In this document: positions 1 to 8,487 of the stretch, one piece after another
How positions within the stretch are numbered: position 1 is the first letter of the stretch
Layout: each line of letters starts with the position of its first letter
DNA from: Lachnospiraceae bacterium
GTDB lineage: Bacteria > Bacillota > Clostridia > Lachnospirales > Lachnospiraceae
Assembly: GCA_022510745.1 (NCBI GenBank)
Contig: JAFLSY010000009.1
Coordinates: 62,001 to 126,000 of the forward strand
DNA length: 64,000 nucleotides
Direction of reading: 5' to 3'
The notes under the pieces: model-generated
Database searches by the model: none
The model's input: the letters and a program-made list of their open reading frames with translations, nothing else
Told to the model about the DNA's origin: nothing
Translations under genes and position numbers: made by a program

Positions 1-341
1 AGTAGCCGCTCTCTGGGTTTTTGCTTGGTTTGAACTAGAAGTACTCATTTCTTTTTGCCTACACATACTATATCATATGCATTTGGCATTTTCAAGTATA
101 ACCTTTAAAAACCGAATTATTCTATGCTTGTATTAATTATTTTGACAAAGAGGGAGAATAGGAATTTCTTCATCACGTATATACGAAAATAATATTTGTG
201 AGTTATATAAGAAAATGTATTAACTTATATAGAAAAATATATGTTTGTCCGTTATGAATGAGTATGATACAATGCTGGTATGGTGTAGGGTGATAAACAG
301 AAAATTTAGCATAGTAGCCGTACATACCATCTGTCTAGTCT

Positions 342-371
342 CTGGCACTCACGGTTAATACGCTATATAAT
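342..371 (+). promoter_or_regulatory. Putative promoter of the P-loop protein gene
   Basis: CTGGCA at 342-347 and TATAAT at 366-371 are separated by 18 bp. The -10 box is perfect and the -35 box has two mismatches to TTGACA. It lies 37 bp before the first start codon. The remaining bases 1-341 are AT-rich and I see no gene, repeat or RNA structure in them; they may be the 3' flank of a gene left of the window. Confidence 0.45.
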
Positions 372-407
372 GATTTATCATCTGCATACAAGAACAGGGG
401 TGAGAAA

Positions 408-917
408 ATGATACTGTTTGTTTTAACTGGCACCTGCGGTGCGGGGAAATCAACGATAATAAAGGAACTCGGCAGCTGCCTTGACGGTGCGGCATACTGT
501 TGCATGGACAGCGATGATGTCGGGCTGAACTGGTGGGATTACGCAGGCACCGACCATGAATCGCAGTATGCGGACGACTGCCTTAAAGCAGCTGTCAGAC
601 TTGCGGACGATAAGCACGTAGTATTCGGTACCTGTATGAACCCGTTGGACTATTTCACGAAGCACACGGCACCGGAGAGTATCGAGGCAACGTTTTTTAT
701 AGCGCTTTCGGCGAGCGGCGCGATAATAGAGCAAAGACTTAAGGAGCGTCCCGCCGAGCGCGACTTCACGACTCCGGAATCAAGACAGCCGCATATTGAG
801 TACGAAGAGTGGTTCACCAGGAACGGGAGCAAATTCCAACTGTTCATTGATACCTCCGCTCAGACACCCCTCGAAACTGCTGATATCATCGCACAGCATA
901 TACTCAAATGGTCATAA
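408..917 (+). CDS. P-loop NTPase / nucleoside-kinase-like protein
   Basis: A 169-residue cytoplasmic protein with a Walker A motif right at the N terminus (GTCGAGKST, residues 8-16), as in small AAA_18/AAA_33 nucleotide-kinase-like proteins and some antibiotic or sugar kinases. The strand after the P-loop ends in MDSDDV (about 33-38), the position where these kinases carry an acidic substrate or metal-binding motif, and an arginine-rich lid-like stretch (EQRLKERPAERD) lies near 108-119. No other domain is visible. The start ATG has AGGGGTG 9 bases upstream. It is a single gene with no operon partner. Its wobble positions are more GC-rich than those of the genes that follow, which hints at separate acquisition. 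Substrate unknown; kinase function is inferred only from the fold signature. Confidence 0.7.
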   Translation: MILFVLTGTCGAGKSTIIKELGSCLDGAAYCCMDSDDVGLNWWDYAGTDHESQYADDCLKAAVRLADDKHVVFGTCMNPLDYFTKHTAPESIEATFFIALSASGAIIEQRLKERPAERDFTTPESRQPHIEYEEWFTRNGSKFQLFIDTSAQTPLETADIIAQHILKWS

Positions 918-1013
918 ATCAAAGTCAGCTCCCTAATTATATTGTTCGGAGATGTCAGAACAGGGAAATTCTGATTTGTAAAACTAGCCAAATCGGAATT
1001 GGAGGTTTAAGCA

Positions 1014-1859
1014 TTGAAAAATAGGTTAATTGCATTGATCGTATCAGCATTATTCACTACATCTATAATGGCGTTATTCTTAGTGGCTTGCGGTAATTAT
1101 ACGGATCACACAGAAAATCCATCAAGCGAAGTAGATCAGGGGCTAGTCAACATTACCGGAGAAGAAACCACCATAGAAGCAGAGACAGAGAAAACAACCA
1201 CGGAAGTCATAGTGCCGACTGCCACATTTGTAGAGCCGGCGGCAGAAGATTTTGAGTATACTTATGACACGGTACTTGGGGGAGTAATAATTACAAAATA
1301 TAATGGTGATGCCAAAACGATTTGTATTCCGACCGAAATTGAGGGTGATCCTGTAAAGCAAGTAGCATTATGTGGTAATATTGTAATAGAACAAGTTGTA
1401 CTTCCGGACAGTGTTACGGTGATTGGTTATAGCGCATTTGTTAACTGTGACAGTCTTACAGAGATAACGATCCCAGAAAGTGTTGTAGATATTGGTGATG
1501 AAGCATTTCGTGGTTGCAGCAGCCTCACAAGCGTAACAATTCCAGACAATGTTACAAGTATTGGAGATAGAGCATTTAAAGGATGCAGCAGTCTGGCAAA
1601 CATAACAATTCCCGATGGTGTTACTGAAATCGGTTATGGCACGTTTTGGGACTGCAGCAGCCTCACAAGCATAATAATTTCTAATAGCGTTACAAGTATT
1701 CGTGATAGTGCGTTTAAAGGATGCAGCAGTCTTACAAGCGTAACAATTCCTGATAGTGTTACAGAAATTGATTATGACGTATTTAATAGTTGTGATAGTC
1801 TTACGGTCACATATAATGGGCAGGAATATAATCATGCAAGTGACACCAATTGGTGGTAA
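1014..1859 (+). CDS. BspA-like leucine-rich repeat surface lipoprotein
   Basis: A 281-residue secreted protein. The N terminus is a lipoprotein signal (basic MKNR, hydrophobic core, lipobox LVAC ending near residue 26), followed by a Thr/Glu-rich linker to about residue 75. From about 130 to 268 there are six 23-residue LRR_5 repeats of the form SVTxIGxxAFxxCxSLTxxTIPx, visible in the DNA as a 69-base period. Such repeats form a curved surface and, in BspA relatives, mediate adhesion. The start is TTG at 1014, with GGAGGT 7 bases upstream. The last repeat breaks into a short tail with no anchor motif, so attachment is through the lipidated Cys. It is a stand-alone gene; the ligand cannot be read from the sequence. 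Confidence 0.8.
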   Translation: MKNRLIALIVSALFTTSIMALFLVACGNYTDHTENPSSEVDQGLVNITGEETTIEAETEKTTTEVIVPTATFVEPAAEDFEYTYDTVLGGVIITKYNGDAKTICIPTEIEGDPVKQVALCGNIVIEQVVLPDSVTVIGYSAFVNCDSLTEITIPESVVDIGDEAFRGCSSLTSVTIPDNVTSIGDRAFKGCSSLANITIPDGVTEIGYGTFWDCSSLTSIIISNSVTSIRDSAFKGCSSLTSVTIPDSVTEIDYDVFNSCDSLTVTYNGQEYNHASDTNWW

Positions 1860-1936
1860 ATGGCGTGAAAACTTAATGATATTGATTCAATGCGTGTTTG
1901 TATATGATAAAAACAGTAATAATCTTGTGTGGGGAA

Positions 1937-2125
1937 TCATACAAGGGGATTGATAAATTGTGATTTAAAGTTACGAACAATTTCAATATTCTGTCTGCGG
2001 TGTCTGCTCGATTTATTCGGTGCATGAACAATATTTTTCTTTACAAACTCATCGACAATAGCAAGCATTAATACCTGTATTCCCACATATTTGCGGATAA
2101 CGGCGGAAATGTTGTCAAAAGTCAT
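1937..2125 (-). pseudogene. Remnant of a serine recombinase C-terminal domain
   Basis: The minus-strand frame encodes a 62-residue fragment with IRKYVGIQ, then AIVDEFVKKNIVHAPNKSS and HRRQNIEIV. This matches the end of large serine recombinases of Tn4451/Tn5397 type (DUF4368-like tail: a helix leading to VDKIVVHxPxKxxGxRxQxIxIxYNF). The catalytic resolvase domain is absent, so this is a scar of a lost mobile element. Bases 1860-1936 and 2126-2190 around it hold nothing else I can identify. A second, oppositely oriented remnant lies on the far side of the ATPase/nuclease pair at 4257-4412. Confidence 0.6.
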
Positions 2126-2190
2126 TTTATCCTGCTCGTAATCTGGTCAAAGTCGGCAAACTAATACTGCTAAATGAAAAGGAATAATAT

Positions 2191-2847
2191 TTATGTATAA
2201 AAACTACTTACAACATCAAAAAAATCATTTATATTTGAGCCCTTTCTACCTAATTTTTCCCAATCATAAATAGTGGTAATTTTTATTTCATACTGCTTTT
2301 TACTGATTGAGTAGTTGTTAATAACGAAACAATTTTCCGTTCTGAGTAATGATAACATTAGTGCGTAAGAGTTTCCGTTTGTATTAAGAACATTATATAT
2401 TTTTTTGTCCGCTTTAAATTCATCAACACTTTTATATCCCAATTCTTTGATAATATACTGTGCGACATTCTGCCCTTTATATCTCGGGGTATGCAAACAT
2501 GCAATATATTCAAAATCGGGATAATCAACAATTAGAAAATGCGGAATTCTCCCACTTCGATTTTGTAGTATGCAATATTCTAAAAGCTCTCGTAGGTTTT
2601 TCTTTTCACCATCCTCTACTATTGCTCGGTCACCATCAATAATTATAAATTTTGCTAAACAATTTGTGGTGCCATCAGTTTTAACTTGTTCTAGAAAATT
2701 ACTATAACCGCCGCCTTTCATATTTACTGGTTTTAGGGTAATAGATAGTCTTTTATGACGACGCATTTCATCTATATAATTATATTCAGTATCTCCTTCA
2801 CAAAAAACTTTGAAGTTCTTTTTTGTCACGCGTGTTTTTCTACTCAA
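2191..2847 (-). CDS. RloB-like protein, TOPRIM-like putative nuclease
   Basis: A 218-residue protein. The N terminus has FCEGDTE (residues 15-21) and then IIIDGDR (68-74). A Glu in an EGxTE turn followed by a DxD pair is the active-site layout of TOPRIM-fold nucleases and of the RloB family. It starts with TTG at 2847, supported by an AGGAGG Shine-Dalgarno 8 bases upstream that lies inside the last codons of the ATPase gene; the two genes overlap by 8 bases, so translation is probably coupled. In RloA/RloB, OLD/GajA and PARIS-type systems an AAA15/ABC-like ATPase senses invasion and licenses a TOPRIM nuclease. Here defence is inferred from this pairing, the very AT-rich composition and the mobile-element remnants on both sides. 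Nuclease activity is not shown by sequence alone. Confidence 0.7.
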   Translation of the reverse strand: MSRKTRVTKKNFKVFCEGDTEYNYIDEMRRHKRLSITLKPVNMKGGGYSNFLEQVKTDGTTNCLAKFIIIDGDRAIVEDGEKKNLRELLEYCILQNRSGRIPHFLIVDYPDFEYIACLHTPRYKGQNVAQYIIKELGYKSVDEFKADKKIYNVLNTNGNSYALMLSLLRTENCFVINNYSISKKQYEIKITTIYDWEKLGRKGSNINDFFDVVSSFYT

Positions 2848-4108
2848 TAGCCGTACCTCCTAATATACCTTTCATATAAAACTCGTATATTTTGGTAGTT
2901 TCATATCGTATTTCCGGAAAATCTGCCAGTGAATATAATTCTGATTCCAAAGTTTCATTATCTTTTGTGATAAAATAGATTTGTTCTTTCATATAATTTT
3001 TTAAATCGAGATGTAAAACATTGTGTGTAGTAAAAATAAATTGTCCAAAATGCTTTTTTCCACAGATAAAAGAAATTACTCTATCGGATAAAACAGGATT
3101 TAACACTCTATCCATTTCATCAGCAAAGACAATTTTATTTTCATATACTACTTTAAAAATTTGAACAGCCCATGCAAAGAATTCACGAACACCACTTGAA
3201 TCATGCGCAAGTTCTCTAGCAAAGGTACTGTCATCCTTTTTTTTCCTGATTATAATTGTTTTTGAAAAAGGCTTTTCTTCATCCACTTTGAGACCAATAA
3301 TACTATAGTCAATCATCTTAAAGATATCTAAATACCTTGAATCATGTAATATCCGCAAATCATCCTCTTCGTTCTTCATAGATTTATAGATGTCATAATT
3401 TATAATATTAGTCTCTGGGCACAAACTTTTTTTTATCCAGTCTGTAAAAGCAATTGCATATTCATTGCCTAACATTGCGAGCTTAGTTATAGTTAATCCA
3501 AGTGTTTTTTCTTTATTAACGACTTTTACCAGAGATTTTTCAATTTCGTTCGCAGATTTTGGTACATCTAAAAGATATGTGGATTCAGACTGTGTTATGC
3601 ACTGATTACTATTTGTACAGTCGCTTTCATTATCGCACTCTATCGTACAGTATTCTCTTTCCACAGAAAATATTTTTTTATATCTATTTTTCACTTGATT
3701 TTTGAAATAAAATGTCTCTTTTACAATACCAAAGAAATCTACTTCTAAATGATATAAATATAGGGTATTTTTTTTAATGAAAATTTCGATTTCAAAGGAT
3801 TGTAAGGTTTTACATTTTTTAGGGCAAAAATCTTGAGCGTTATTTGCGTTTATAAGGCTTCTATATGTTTTTGGTGCTTCAGTTTCTATAAAGAATGATT
3901 GTAAATAGGATAAACTTCTAACAAAGTTAGATTTTCCGCCAGCATTTTCTCCAACTACTACAGCAGTTTTTAATACATCAATCCCAGCATCTGAAGTAAT
4001 ATAATTATTAGGAAATCTGTTTTTAACTTTTGTTTTTGGTGCCATCATCGAAAATTCTACATTTTCACGAAAGGACATAAAGTTTTCAAATTTGTAATTA
4101 AGTATCAT
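2840..4108 (-). CDS. RloA-like AAA15/ABC-type ATPase
   Basis: A 422-residue cytoplasmic ATPase of the SMC/OLD-like AAA15 class. Walker A is GENAGGKS (residues 53-60), a signature-like SSGVREFF lies in the C-terminal half, Walker B is KIVFADEMD, and FTTHN is the switch histidine. The start is ATG 4108, preceded by GGAGG 7 bases upstream; reading further upstream adds 43 residues with no Shine-Dalgarno and no homology-like motif, so I reject it. The middle (about 150-300) is the long variable insertion typical of these proteins and carries several Cys residues (CDNESDCTNSNQC). It is the first gene of a two-gene operon with the TOPRIM-like gene. Visibly AT-rich codons suggest horizontal transfer. 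Probably the sensor/motor half of a defence system. Confidence 0.75.
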   Translation of the reverse strand: MILNYKFENFMSFRENVEFSMMAPKTKVKNRFPNNYITSDAGIDVLKTAVVVGENAGGKSNFVRSLSYLQSFFIETEAPKTYRSLINANNAQDFCPKKCKTLQSFEIEIFIKKNTLYLYHLEVDFFGIVKETFYFKNQVKNRYKKIFSVEREYCTIECDNESDCTNSNQCITQSESTYLLDVPKSANEIEKSLVKVVNKEKTLGLTITKLAMLGNEYAIAFTDWIKKSLCPETNIINYDIYKSMKNEEDDLRILHDSRYLDIFKMIDYSIIGLKVDEEKPFSKTIIIRKKKDDSTFARELAHDSSGVREFFAWAVQIFKVVYENKIVFADEMDRVLNPVLSDRVISFICGKKHFGQFIFTTHNVLHLDLKNYMKEQIYFITKDNETLESELYSLADFPEIRYETTKIYEFYMKGILGGTAIE

Positions 4109-4256
4109 AGTGATCCTCCGAAAAACATTTTTTTGTTTTCTATTATTGGCTTTTTTATTATAATACACATAATTCGAAAGGTCAAAACATTTTTTTGTTT
4201 TAATAATTATATCCTGCTTTCCATAATAATATAACAAAATGAGACTATTATTCTAG

Positions 4257-4412
4257 TTTGATAAACTGATTGACAAAATCATAATACATAATCCAGAGAA
4301 GTTTAATGGGATTAAGTACGTCACAATTGAAGTGTACTTCATCTATGTAGGCAAGATCCATATCCTGATTCAAAAATCAATGTCGATTTTAAATACAGAA
4401 AAACTGGCGTGA
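4257..4412 (+). pseudogene. Second serine recombinase C-terminal remnant
   Basis: Plus-strand frame, open from 4257 to the TGA at 4410, read as FDKLIDKIIIHNPEKFNG, IKYVTIEVYFIYVGKI and a short tail. This is the conserved end of large serine recombinases (LIDKIxVHxxxKxxG..xxIEIYYxFVGKI). The rest of the gene is missing and an in-frame TAG directly precedes it. The stretch 4109-4256 is the AT-rich promoter side of the ATPase gene. Bases 4413-4607 contain a 69-codon open frame without a convincing ribosome site or homology, which I do not call. Confidence 0.65.
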
Positions 4413-4607
4413 CTTTTGCCATGCAGATCCTATTGGAATATTTTATACTTTCTTATGACTTTCTACCTAAACGAGAATGTCCTTTTTTGCATAAAAGAAA
4501 TATTTACAGCTTCAAGGCAGAAAGGAGGGAAGAACATTGCCTAATTGAAAAACTAAATAACCGTCACTTATACAGAAGCATAACAAGTAGTAGTAAGGGG
4601 AGCAATT

Positions 4608-5126
4608 ATGGCATTTGATTGTGGATTTACAAAAGATCATAACTGGTTTCGTTATCGGGCTGCAGCAATAATTGTTGAAGATGGTTGTGTACTGCTTGCC
4701 GGAAATGATGCGGATGACTTTTTTTATTCAGTTGGCGGCGGAGTTCATATGAATGAAAAAGCAGAAGATGCTGTTATTAGAGAGGTATTTGAAGAAACCG
4801 GCGTACATTATCAGATTGATAGGCTGGCTATTATACATGAGAATTTTTGGGATGGAAATGGCGCCTACGATAAAGGTCTGCAGTGTCACGAGATCGCTTT
4901 ATACTTTCTAATGAAATCAAGAGGAACAAGGGAACTTCAAAGCAATAGCTACACAAGATTTAATGACAAGGAAACAATGAATTGGATTCCCATAGAGGAT
5001 TTGGATAAGTACAGAGTTTATCCGACGTTTCTAAAAGACTATCTTTGTTCAGATCACATCGGTTTAGAACATATCATTACAGACGAAAGAATGGATTCCA
5101 GTCGGCCGAAACCAGATAATTTTTAA
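4608..5126 (+). CDS. Nudix hydrolase
   Basis: A 172-residue protein with a complete Nudix box at residues 44-66 (G, five residues, E50, seven residues, R58-E59, then VFEETGV), which binds Mg2+ and cleaves nucleoside diphosphates linked to another group. A typical beta strand (AAAIIVEDGCVLLAG) precedes the box. The C-terminal half carries an aromatic-rich region (NFWDGNGAYDKGLQCHE) as in ADP-ribose/NADH-like Nudix enzymes, but the substrate cannot be assigned. The start ATG has AAGGGGAG 6 to 8 bases upstream. It is monocistronic: a perfect dyad follows the gene and the next gene has its own leader. Confidence 0.85.
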   Translation: MAFDCGFTKDHNWFRYRAAAIIVEDGCVLLAGNDADDFFYSVGGGVHMNEKAEDAVIREVFEETGVHYQIDRLAIIHENFWDGNGAYDKGLQCHEIALYFLMKSRGTRELQSNSYTRFNDKETMNWIPIEDLDKYRVYPTFLKDYLCSDHIGLEHIITDERMDSSRPKPDNF

Positions 5127-5136
5127 AATACACTAT

Positions 5137-5170
5137 AAGATATTTTGGTTAAAATGTACCAAAATATCTT
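5137..5170. promoter_or_regulatory. Perfect 12-bp inverted repeat after the Nudix gene
   Basis: AAGATATTTTGG (5137-5148) and CCAAAATATCTT (5159-5170) are perfect complements around a 10-nt spacer. There is no U-tract, so it is not an obvious terminator. The right arm recurs as CTAAAATATCTT at 5233-5244 just before the next start codon, inside a longer imperfect direct repeat (about 5147-5175 and 5221-5250). This could be an operator for the downstream ATPase gene or a duplicated leader. Confidence 0.5.
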
Positions 5171-5259
5171 CTGGAATACTTGAAATATATGTGCCTATGA
5201 TGTATACTACAAGAAATTTAGGGTAAAAATTACTAAAATATCTTGTTGGAGTGATTGAT

Positions 5260-6519
5260 ATGGAATATGTAATTAAGAGAGATTATTATCTGGAACAGCT
5301 GATAAAACGTAAAGATAATGGTTTGATTAAAATTGTAACCGGTATTAGGAGATGCGGAAAATCTTTTTTACTGCGTACTCTCTTTAAAAATCACTTGCTG
5401 GAGAATGGAGTGGACGAAAGCCATATTATTGAAATGGCTTTTGATTTATTTGATAATATAGATTATAGAGACCCAAAGAAATTCTATCCATGGGCAAAAG
5501 AACAGATTAAGGATGAAGAACAGCATTATTTTCTTTTGGATGAAGTGCAGATGTTGGATGAATTTGTGAGTGTCCTTAATGGTCTGGCAGATAAAAAGAA
5601 TTGTGATGTTTATGTGACCGGAAGCAATGCGAAGTTTCTCTCAAAGGATATTGCAACGGAATTTGGTGGCAGGGGCGATGAGGTTCACATGTATCCCTTA
5701 AGCTTCTCAGAGTTTATGTCCATATATGACGGAAATCGTTACGATGGATGGAATGAGTATATTACCTATGGTGGTATTCCTCTTGTGGTTTTGGCTGAAA
5801 CAGAAGAACAGAAGATGGTAATGCTGGATAATCTGTTTAAGGAAACCTATATTCGTGATATTGTGAAAAGAAATAAAATCAGAAATGCCTACGAGATGGA
5901 GGCTCTGCTGGATGTGTTGTCGTCTGCAATAGGAGCACTGACAAATCCCAATAAGCTCCGGAATACATTTAAGAGCGTGAATAAATCAAAAATAACAGCA
6001 ACAACCATTACAAGGTATATCGAATATCTTGAAGATGCGTTTCTGATTGAAGCGGTGAACCGTTACGACATAAAAGGGAAATCATATATTGGCACACCGC
6101 TTAAGTATTACTTTATGGATATGGGTCTTAGAAATTTGCGAATCAATTTCAGACAAATGGAAGTAACGCATTCTATGGAAAATGTAATCTATAATGAACT
6201 TAGAATGCGTGGGTTTAGCGTTGATGTAGGAAATCTTACCGTTGTAGAAAGTGGAAAAGAAGGTAAACCGGTAAAGAAACAGTTGGAAGTTGATTTTATT
6301 TGCAATAAAGGCTCAAAAAAGTATTACATTCAGTCAGCGTATATGCTTGATACAGAGGAAAAGATGGCTCAGGAGATTAGACCGTTTCTGAAAATTAATG
6401 ATTCTTTTAAAAAAATTGTAATCACATCAAACACACCAAAACCATTTTATACGGATGATGGTATATTGATGATGAATGTATATGACTTTTTGTTAAATTC
6501 CGATTCGATGGAATTATAG
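5260..6519 (+). CDS. AAA_14/DUF4143 family ATPase
   Basis: A 419-residue protein. The N-terminal AAA_14 ATPase domain has Walker A GIRRCGKS (about residues 28-35), the strand FLLDEVQ as Walker B near 88-94, and VTGSNAKFLS as a sensor-1-like segment. The C-terminal half (about 200-410) is the DUF4143 domain with a PD-(D/E)XK-like core (KKQLEVDFICNKGSKKYYIQ). These proteins are abundant in Clostridia and Bacteroidetes and their role is unknown. I start at ATG 5260, which has GGAG 9 bases upstream, rather than the GTG at 5251. The gene is preceded by the duplicated AAATATCTT leader. The domain call is strong, the function open. Confidence 0.8.
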   Translation: MEYVIKRDYYLEQLIKRKDNGLIKIVTGIRRCGKSFLLRTLFKNHLLENGVDESHIIEMAFDLFDNIDYRDPKKFYPWAKEQIKDEEQHYFLLDEVQMLDEFVSVLNGLADKKNCDVYVTGSNAKFLSKDIATEFGGRGDEVHMYPLSFSEFMSIYDGNRYDGWNEYITYGGIPLVVLAETEEQKMVMLDNLFKETYIRDIVKRNKIRNAYEMEALLDVLSSAIGALTNPNKLRNTFKSVNKSKITATTITRYIEYLEDAFLIEAVNRYDIKGKSYIGTPLKYYFMDMGLRNLRINFRQMEVTHSMENVIYNELRMRGFSVDVGNLTVVESGKEGKPVKKQLEVDFICNKGSKKYYIQSAYMLDTEEKMAQEIRPFLKINDSFKKIVITSNTPKPFYTDDGILMMNVYDFLLNSDSMEL

Positions 6520-6752
6520 GAAAAATGGGCGAAAAGTATCTTTTCAAAGGAATTTGATCCAGCGCAAGTGGTCAATCAAATGATTTATTATGTTGCGCTT
6601 GGTGTGTTTTTTCCGACCCGACAAAATTACATCCGCATATTGGACCGGCTTATATTGTAAAGCCTGATTATGTAGAAGACTTTGAAACTCCGGATTTTAA
6701 TAATTCGTATTATCGGATTTTGTGGAAGGATTGCAGCTTGGTTGAATATTAA
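6520..6752 (+). pseudogene. Frameshifted remnant of an unknown gene
   Basis: Directly after the ATPase stop, one frame reads EKWAKSIFSKEFDPAQ, then VVNQMIYYVALGVFF, and a second frame continues from about 6615 as DPTKLHPHIGPAYIVKPDY and FETPDFNNSYYRILWKD to a TAA at 6750. The two parts join naturally if one base was lost near 6610, and the N terminus is absent, so this is a decayed 3' fragment. I do not recognise the family. Confidence 0.5.
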
Positions 6753-6772
6753 TCCAATGTGGGAGATAAAGA

Positions 6773-7105
6773 ATGGATAAAGGCTTAATAGAGAATTGGA
6801 TTTCGAGTATTATTATAGGCTCGGTTGGGGTGTTGTTTTTAATCTTTACCTATGCTGCTGTGATAAAGAATAGAAAAGAAGGTAGATTTATATCTGGGTG
6901 TCCTCTTTTTGGAGGAGTATTTATATTTATCGCAGCTGTGATTTCACCTTGCAAATGGCTTTGTATATTGTGCCTTTTAGATTATGGAGTGTGGATGCTT
7001 CCATATTCGATATATCTTAATGTCATGTGCGGTAAGCATAATTCAAAATCAAAATTAAAAACGGAAGATCATGATAGCGATAGTAAAGAAAATTCTATTT
7101 TGTAA
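6773..7105 (+). CDS. Small membrane protein of unknown function
   Basis: A 110-residue protein with a hydrophobic helix at about 12-30 (SSIIIGSVGVLFLIFTYAAV), a second at 44-60 (GVFIFIAAVISP) and probably a third over the CLLDYGVWMLPYSIYL segment, ending in a charged, lysine- and serine-rich tail. This suggests an integral membrane protein with a cytoplasmic C terminus. The start ATG has GGGAG 8 bases upstream. It stands alone between a decayed gene and a HAD gene. No family recognised. Confidence 0.55.
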   Translation: MDKGLIENWISSIIIGSVGVLFLIFTYAAVIKNRKEGRFISGCPLFGGVFIFIAAVISPCKWLCILCLLDYGVWMLPYSIYLNVMCGKHNSKSKLKTEDHDSDSKENSIL

Positions 7106-7231
7106 AAACAAAAAGCGAAATTAATTGGATTTGTCCAGGCTCTTTTAGAAACTGGTGCAGCTGAAAAGAATTCATTTTTTATATAGAAATATATAATGCT
7201 ATGTTTTACAGGAAAGAGAGAAAATGAACAC

Positions 7232-7939
7232 ATGAGTATACAGTATGTATTGTTTGACTTAGACGGGACATTGCTTCCGATGGATCAGGATGAATTTACC
7301 GGGGGATATTTCAAACTTCTGGCAGAAAAGATGGCACCCTATGGATATGAGCGGACGAAGTTTATTGATGCCGTATGGTCAGGGGTAGCCGCAATGGTAA
7401 CAAATGACGGAAGCAAAAGTAATGAGGAAGCCTTCTGGAAGAAATTTACTGAAATTTGTGGGGATAAGGCGATCACGGACAAGCCGGTATTTGAAGAATT
7501 CTATACCAATGAATTTGAGGGTGCAAAGAATTTCTGCCAATATAATCCCAAAGCTGCAGAAAGCGTCCATAGGATAAAACAGATGGGATACGTGACTGTT
7601 CTGGCTACGAACCCGCTTTTTCCGGAAACTGCTACCGAAAAGCGTATTTACTGGGCAGGACTGAAACCGGATGACTTTGAGCTGTACACTACTTATGAAA
7701 ATAGCAGTCATTGCAAACCAAATCCGGAGTATTACAAGGATATCCTGAAATGTCTGGGTGCTAAACCGGAAGAATGCTTAATGGTTGGAAATGATGTGGA
7801 GGAGGATATGGTCGCCGAAAAAATCGGTATGAAAGTATTTCTTTTAACAGATTGTCTTATCAACAAAGAAAACCGTGATATCTCCACTTTTCCTAACGGA
7901 AGTTTTGAGCAATTGCTGGAATACGTGGTCAAGCTATAA
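7232..7939 (+). CDS. HAD family hydrolase (phosphatase-like)
   Basis: A 235-residue protein with the full set of HAD motifs: FDLDGT (nucleophile D9, general acid D11), ATNP as motif II near 122, a Lys in HCKPNPEYY as motif III, and GNDVEEDMV as motif IV. A helical cap lies between motif I and II, the subfamily I arrangement of phosphoglycolate-phosphatase and YjjG-like enzymes. I start at ATG 7232; the longer frame from 7196 adds twelve residues in front of the conserved first strand. The next gene starts 10 bases after the stop, so the two are probably cotranscribed. Substrate unknown, probably a small phosphate ester. Confidence 0.85.
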   Translation: MSIQYVLFDLDGTLLPMDQDEFTGGYFKLLAEKMAPYGYERTKFIDAVWSGVAAMVTNDGSKSNEEAFWKKFTEICGDKAITDKPVFEEFYTNEFEGAKNFCQYNPKAAESVHRIKQMGYVTVLATNPLFPETATEKRIYWAGLKPDDFELYTTYENSSHCKPNPEYYKDILKCLGAKPEECLMVGNDVEEDMVAEKIGMKVFLLTDCLINKENRDISTFPNGSFEQLLEYVVKL

Positions 7940-7949
7940 AGGGGAAATT

Positions 7950-8423
7950 ATGAGAGTGATGGTTGAAAATGCTAAAATAGCAGATATTGCCCTATTGACA
8001 GAATTGAGACTAGCATATTTGAAAGAGGATTATGGTGAATTAAGTGAGGATGATATAAAAATAATCAGGCAGGATTTACCAAGTTATTTCAAAAAGAACC
8101 TTAATCAGAATATCTTTTGTTATCTGATAAGAGATAAAGAAGAAATCGCTGCCTGCGCATTTTTACTGGTAATCGAAAAACCAATGAGTCCGGCGTTTAT
8201 AACCGGCAGAACAGGGACGGTTTTGAATGTATACACAAAACCGGCATATCGCCATAAAGGATATGCCAAAAAGATAATGAATAAAATTCTGTTAGATGCA
8301 GTCGAAAAAAATCTAAGTTTTGTGGAACTTAAATCCACAGAAGATGGATACCATCTATATAAATCTATTGGTTTTACAGATGAGGTGTCGAAGTATCATT
8401 CTATGAAATGGTACAATCAATAG
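7950..8423 (+). CDS. GNAT family N-acetyltransferase
   Basis: A 157-residue single-domain GNAT. The acetyl-CoA loop is visible as VLNVYTKPAYRHKGYAKKIM (R/Q-x-x-G-x-G/A type: RHKGYA), followed by the alpha-3 helix, then FVELKSTEDGYHLYKSIGF as the beta-5/alpha-4/C-terminal strand. The true start is ATG 7950, with AAAGGGG 6 bases upstream; the open frame beginning at 7875 runs inside the HAD gene and is spurious. It forms a likely two-gene unit with the HAD hydrolase. The acceptor is unknown; relatives modify small amines, antibiotics or protein termini. Confidence 0.85.
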   Translation: MRVMVENAKIADIALLTELRLAYLKEDYGELSEDDIKIIRQDLPSYFKKNLNQNIFCYLIRDKEEIAACAFLLVIEKPMSPAFITGRTGTVLNVYTKPAYRHKGYAKKIMNKILLDAVEKNLSFVELKSTEDGYHLYKSIGFTDEVSKYHSMKWYNQ

Positions 8424-8487
8424 TATAATTGCTGGTTTCTGATAAAAATTATGTAAGACGATAGATTTAAATTTGTGGAGGTGCTGT

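Noticed and set aside
1368..1835. 155-codon antisense frame over the leucine-rich repeats
   Set aside because: Its repeats simply mirror the 69-base repeats of the real gene.
4409..4618. 69-codon frame before the Nudix gene
   Set aside because: It begins inside the recombinase remnant region, has no Shine-Dalgarno or recognisable motif, and overlaps the Nudix start; treated as chance.
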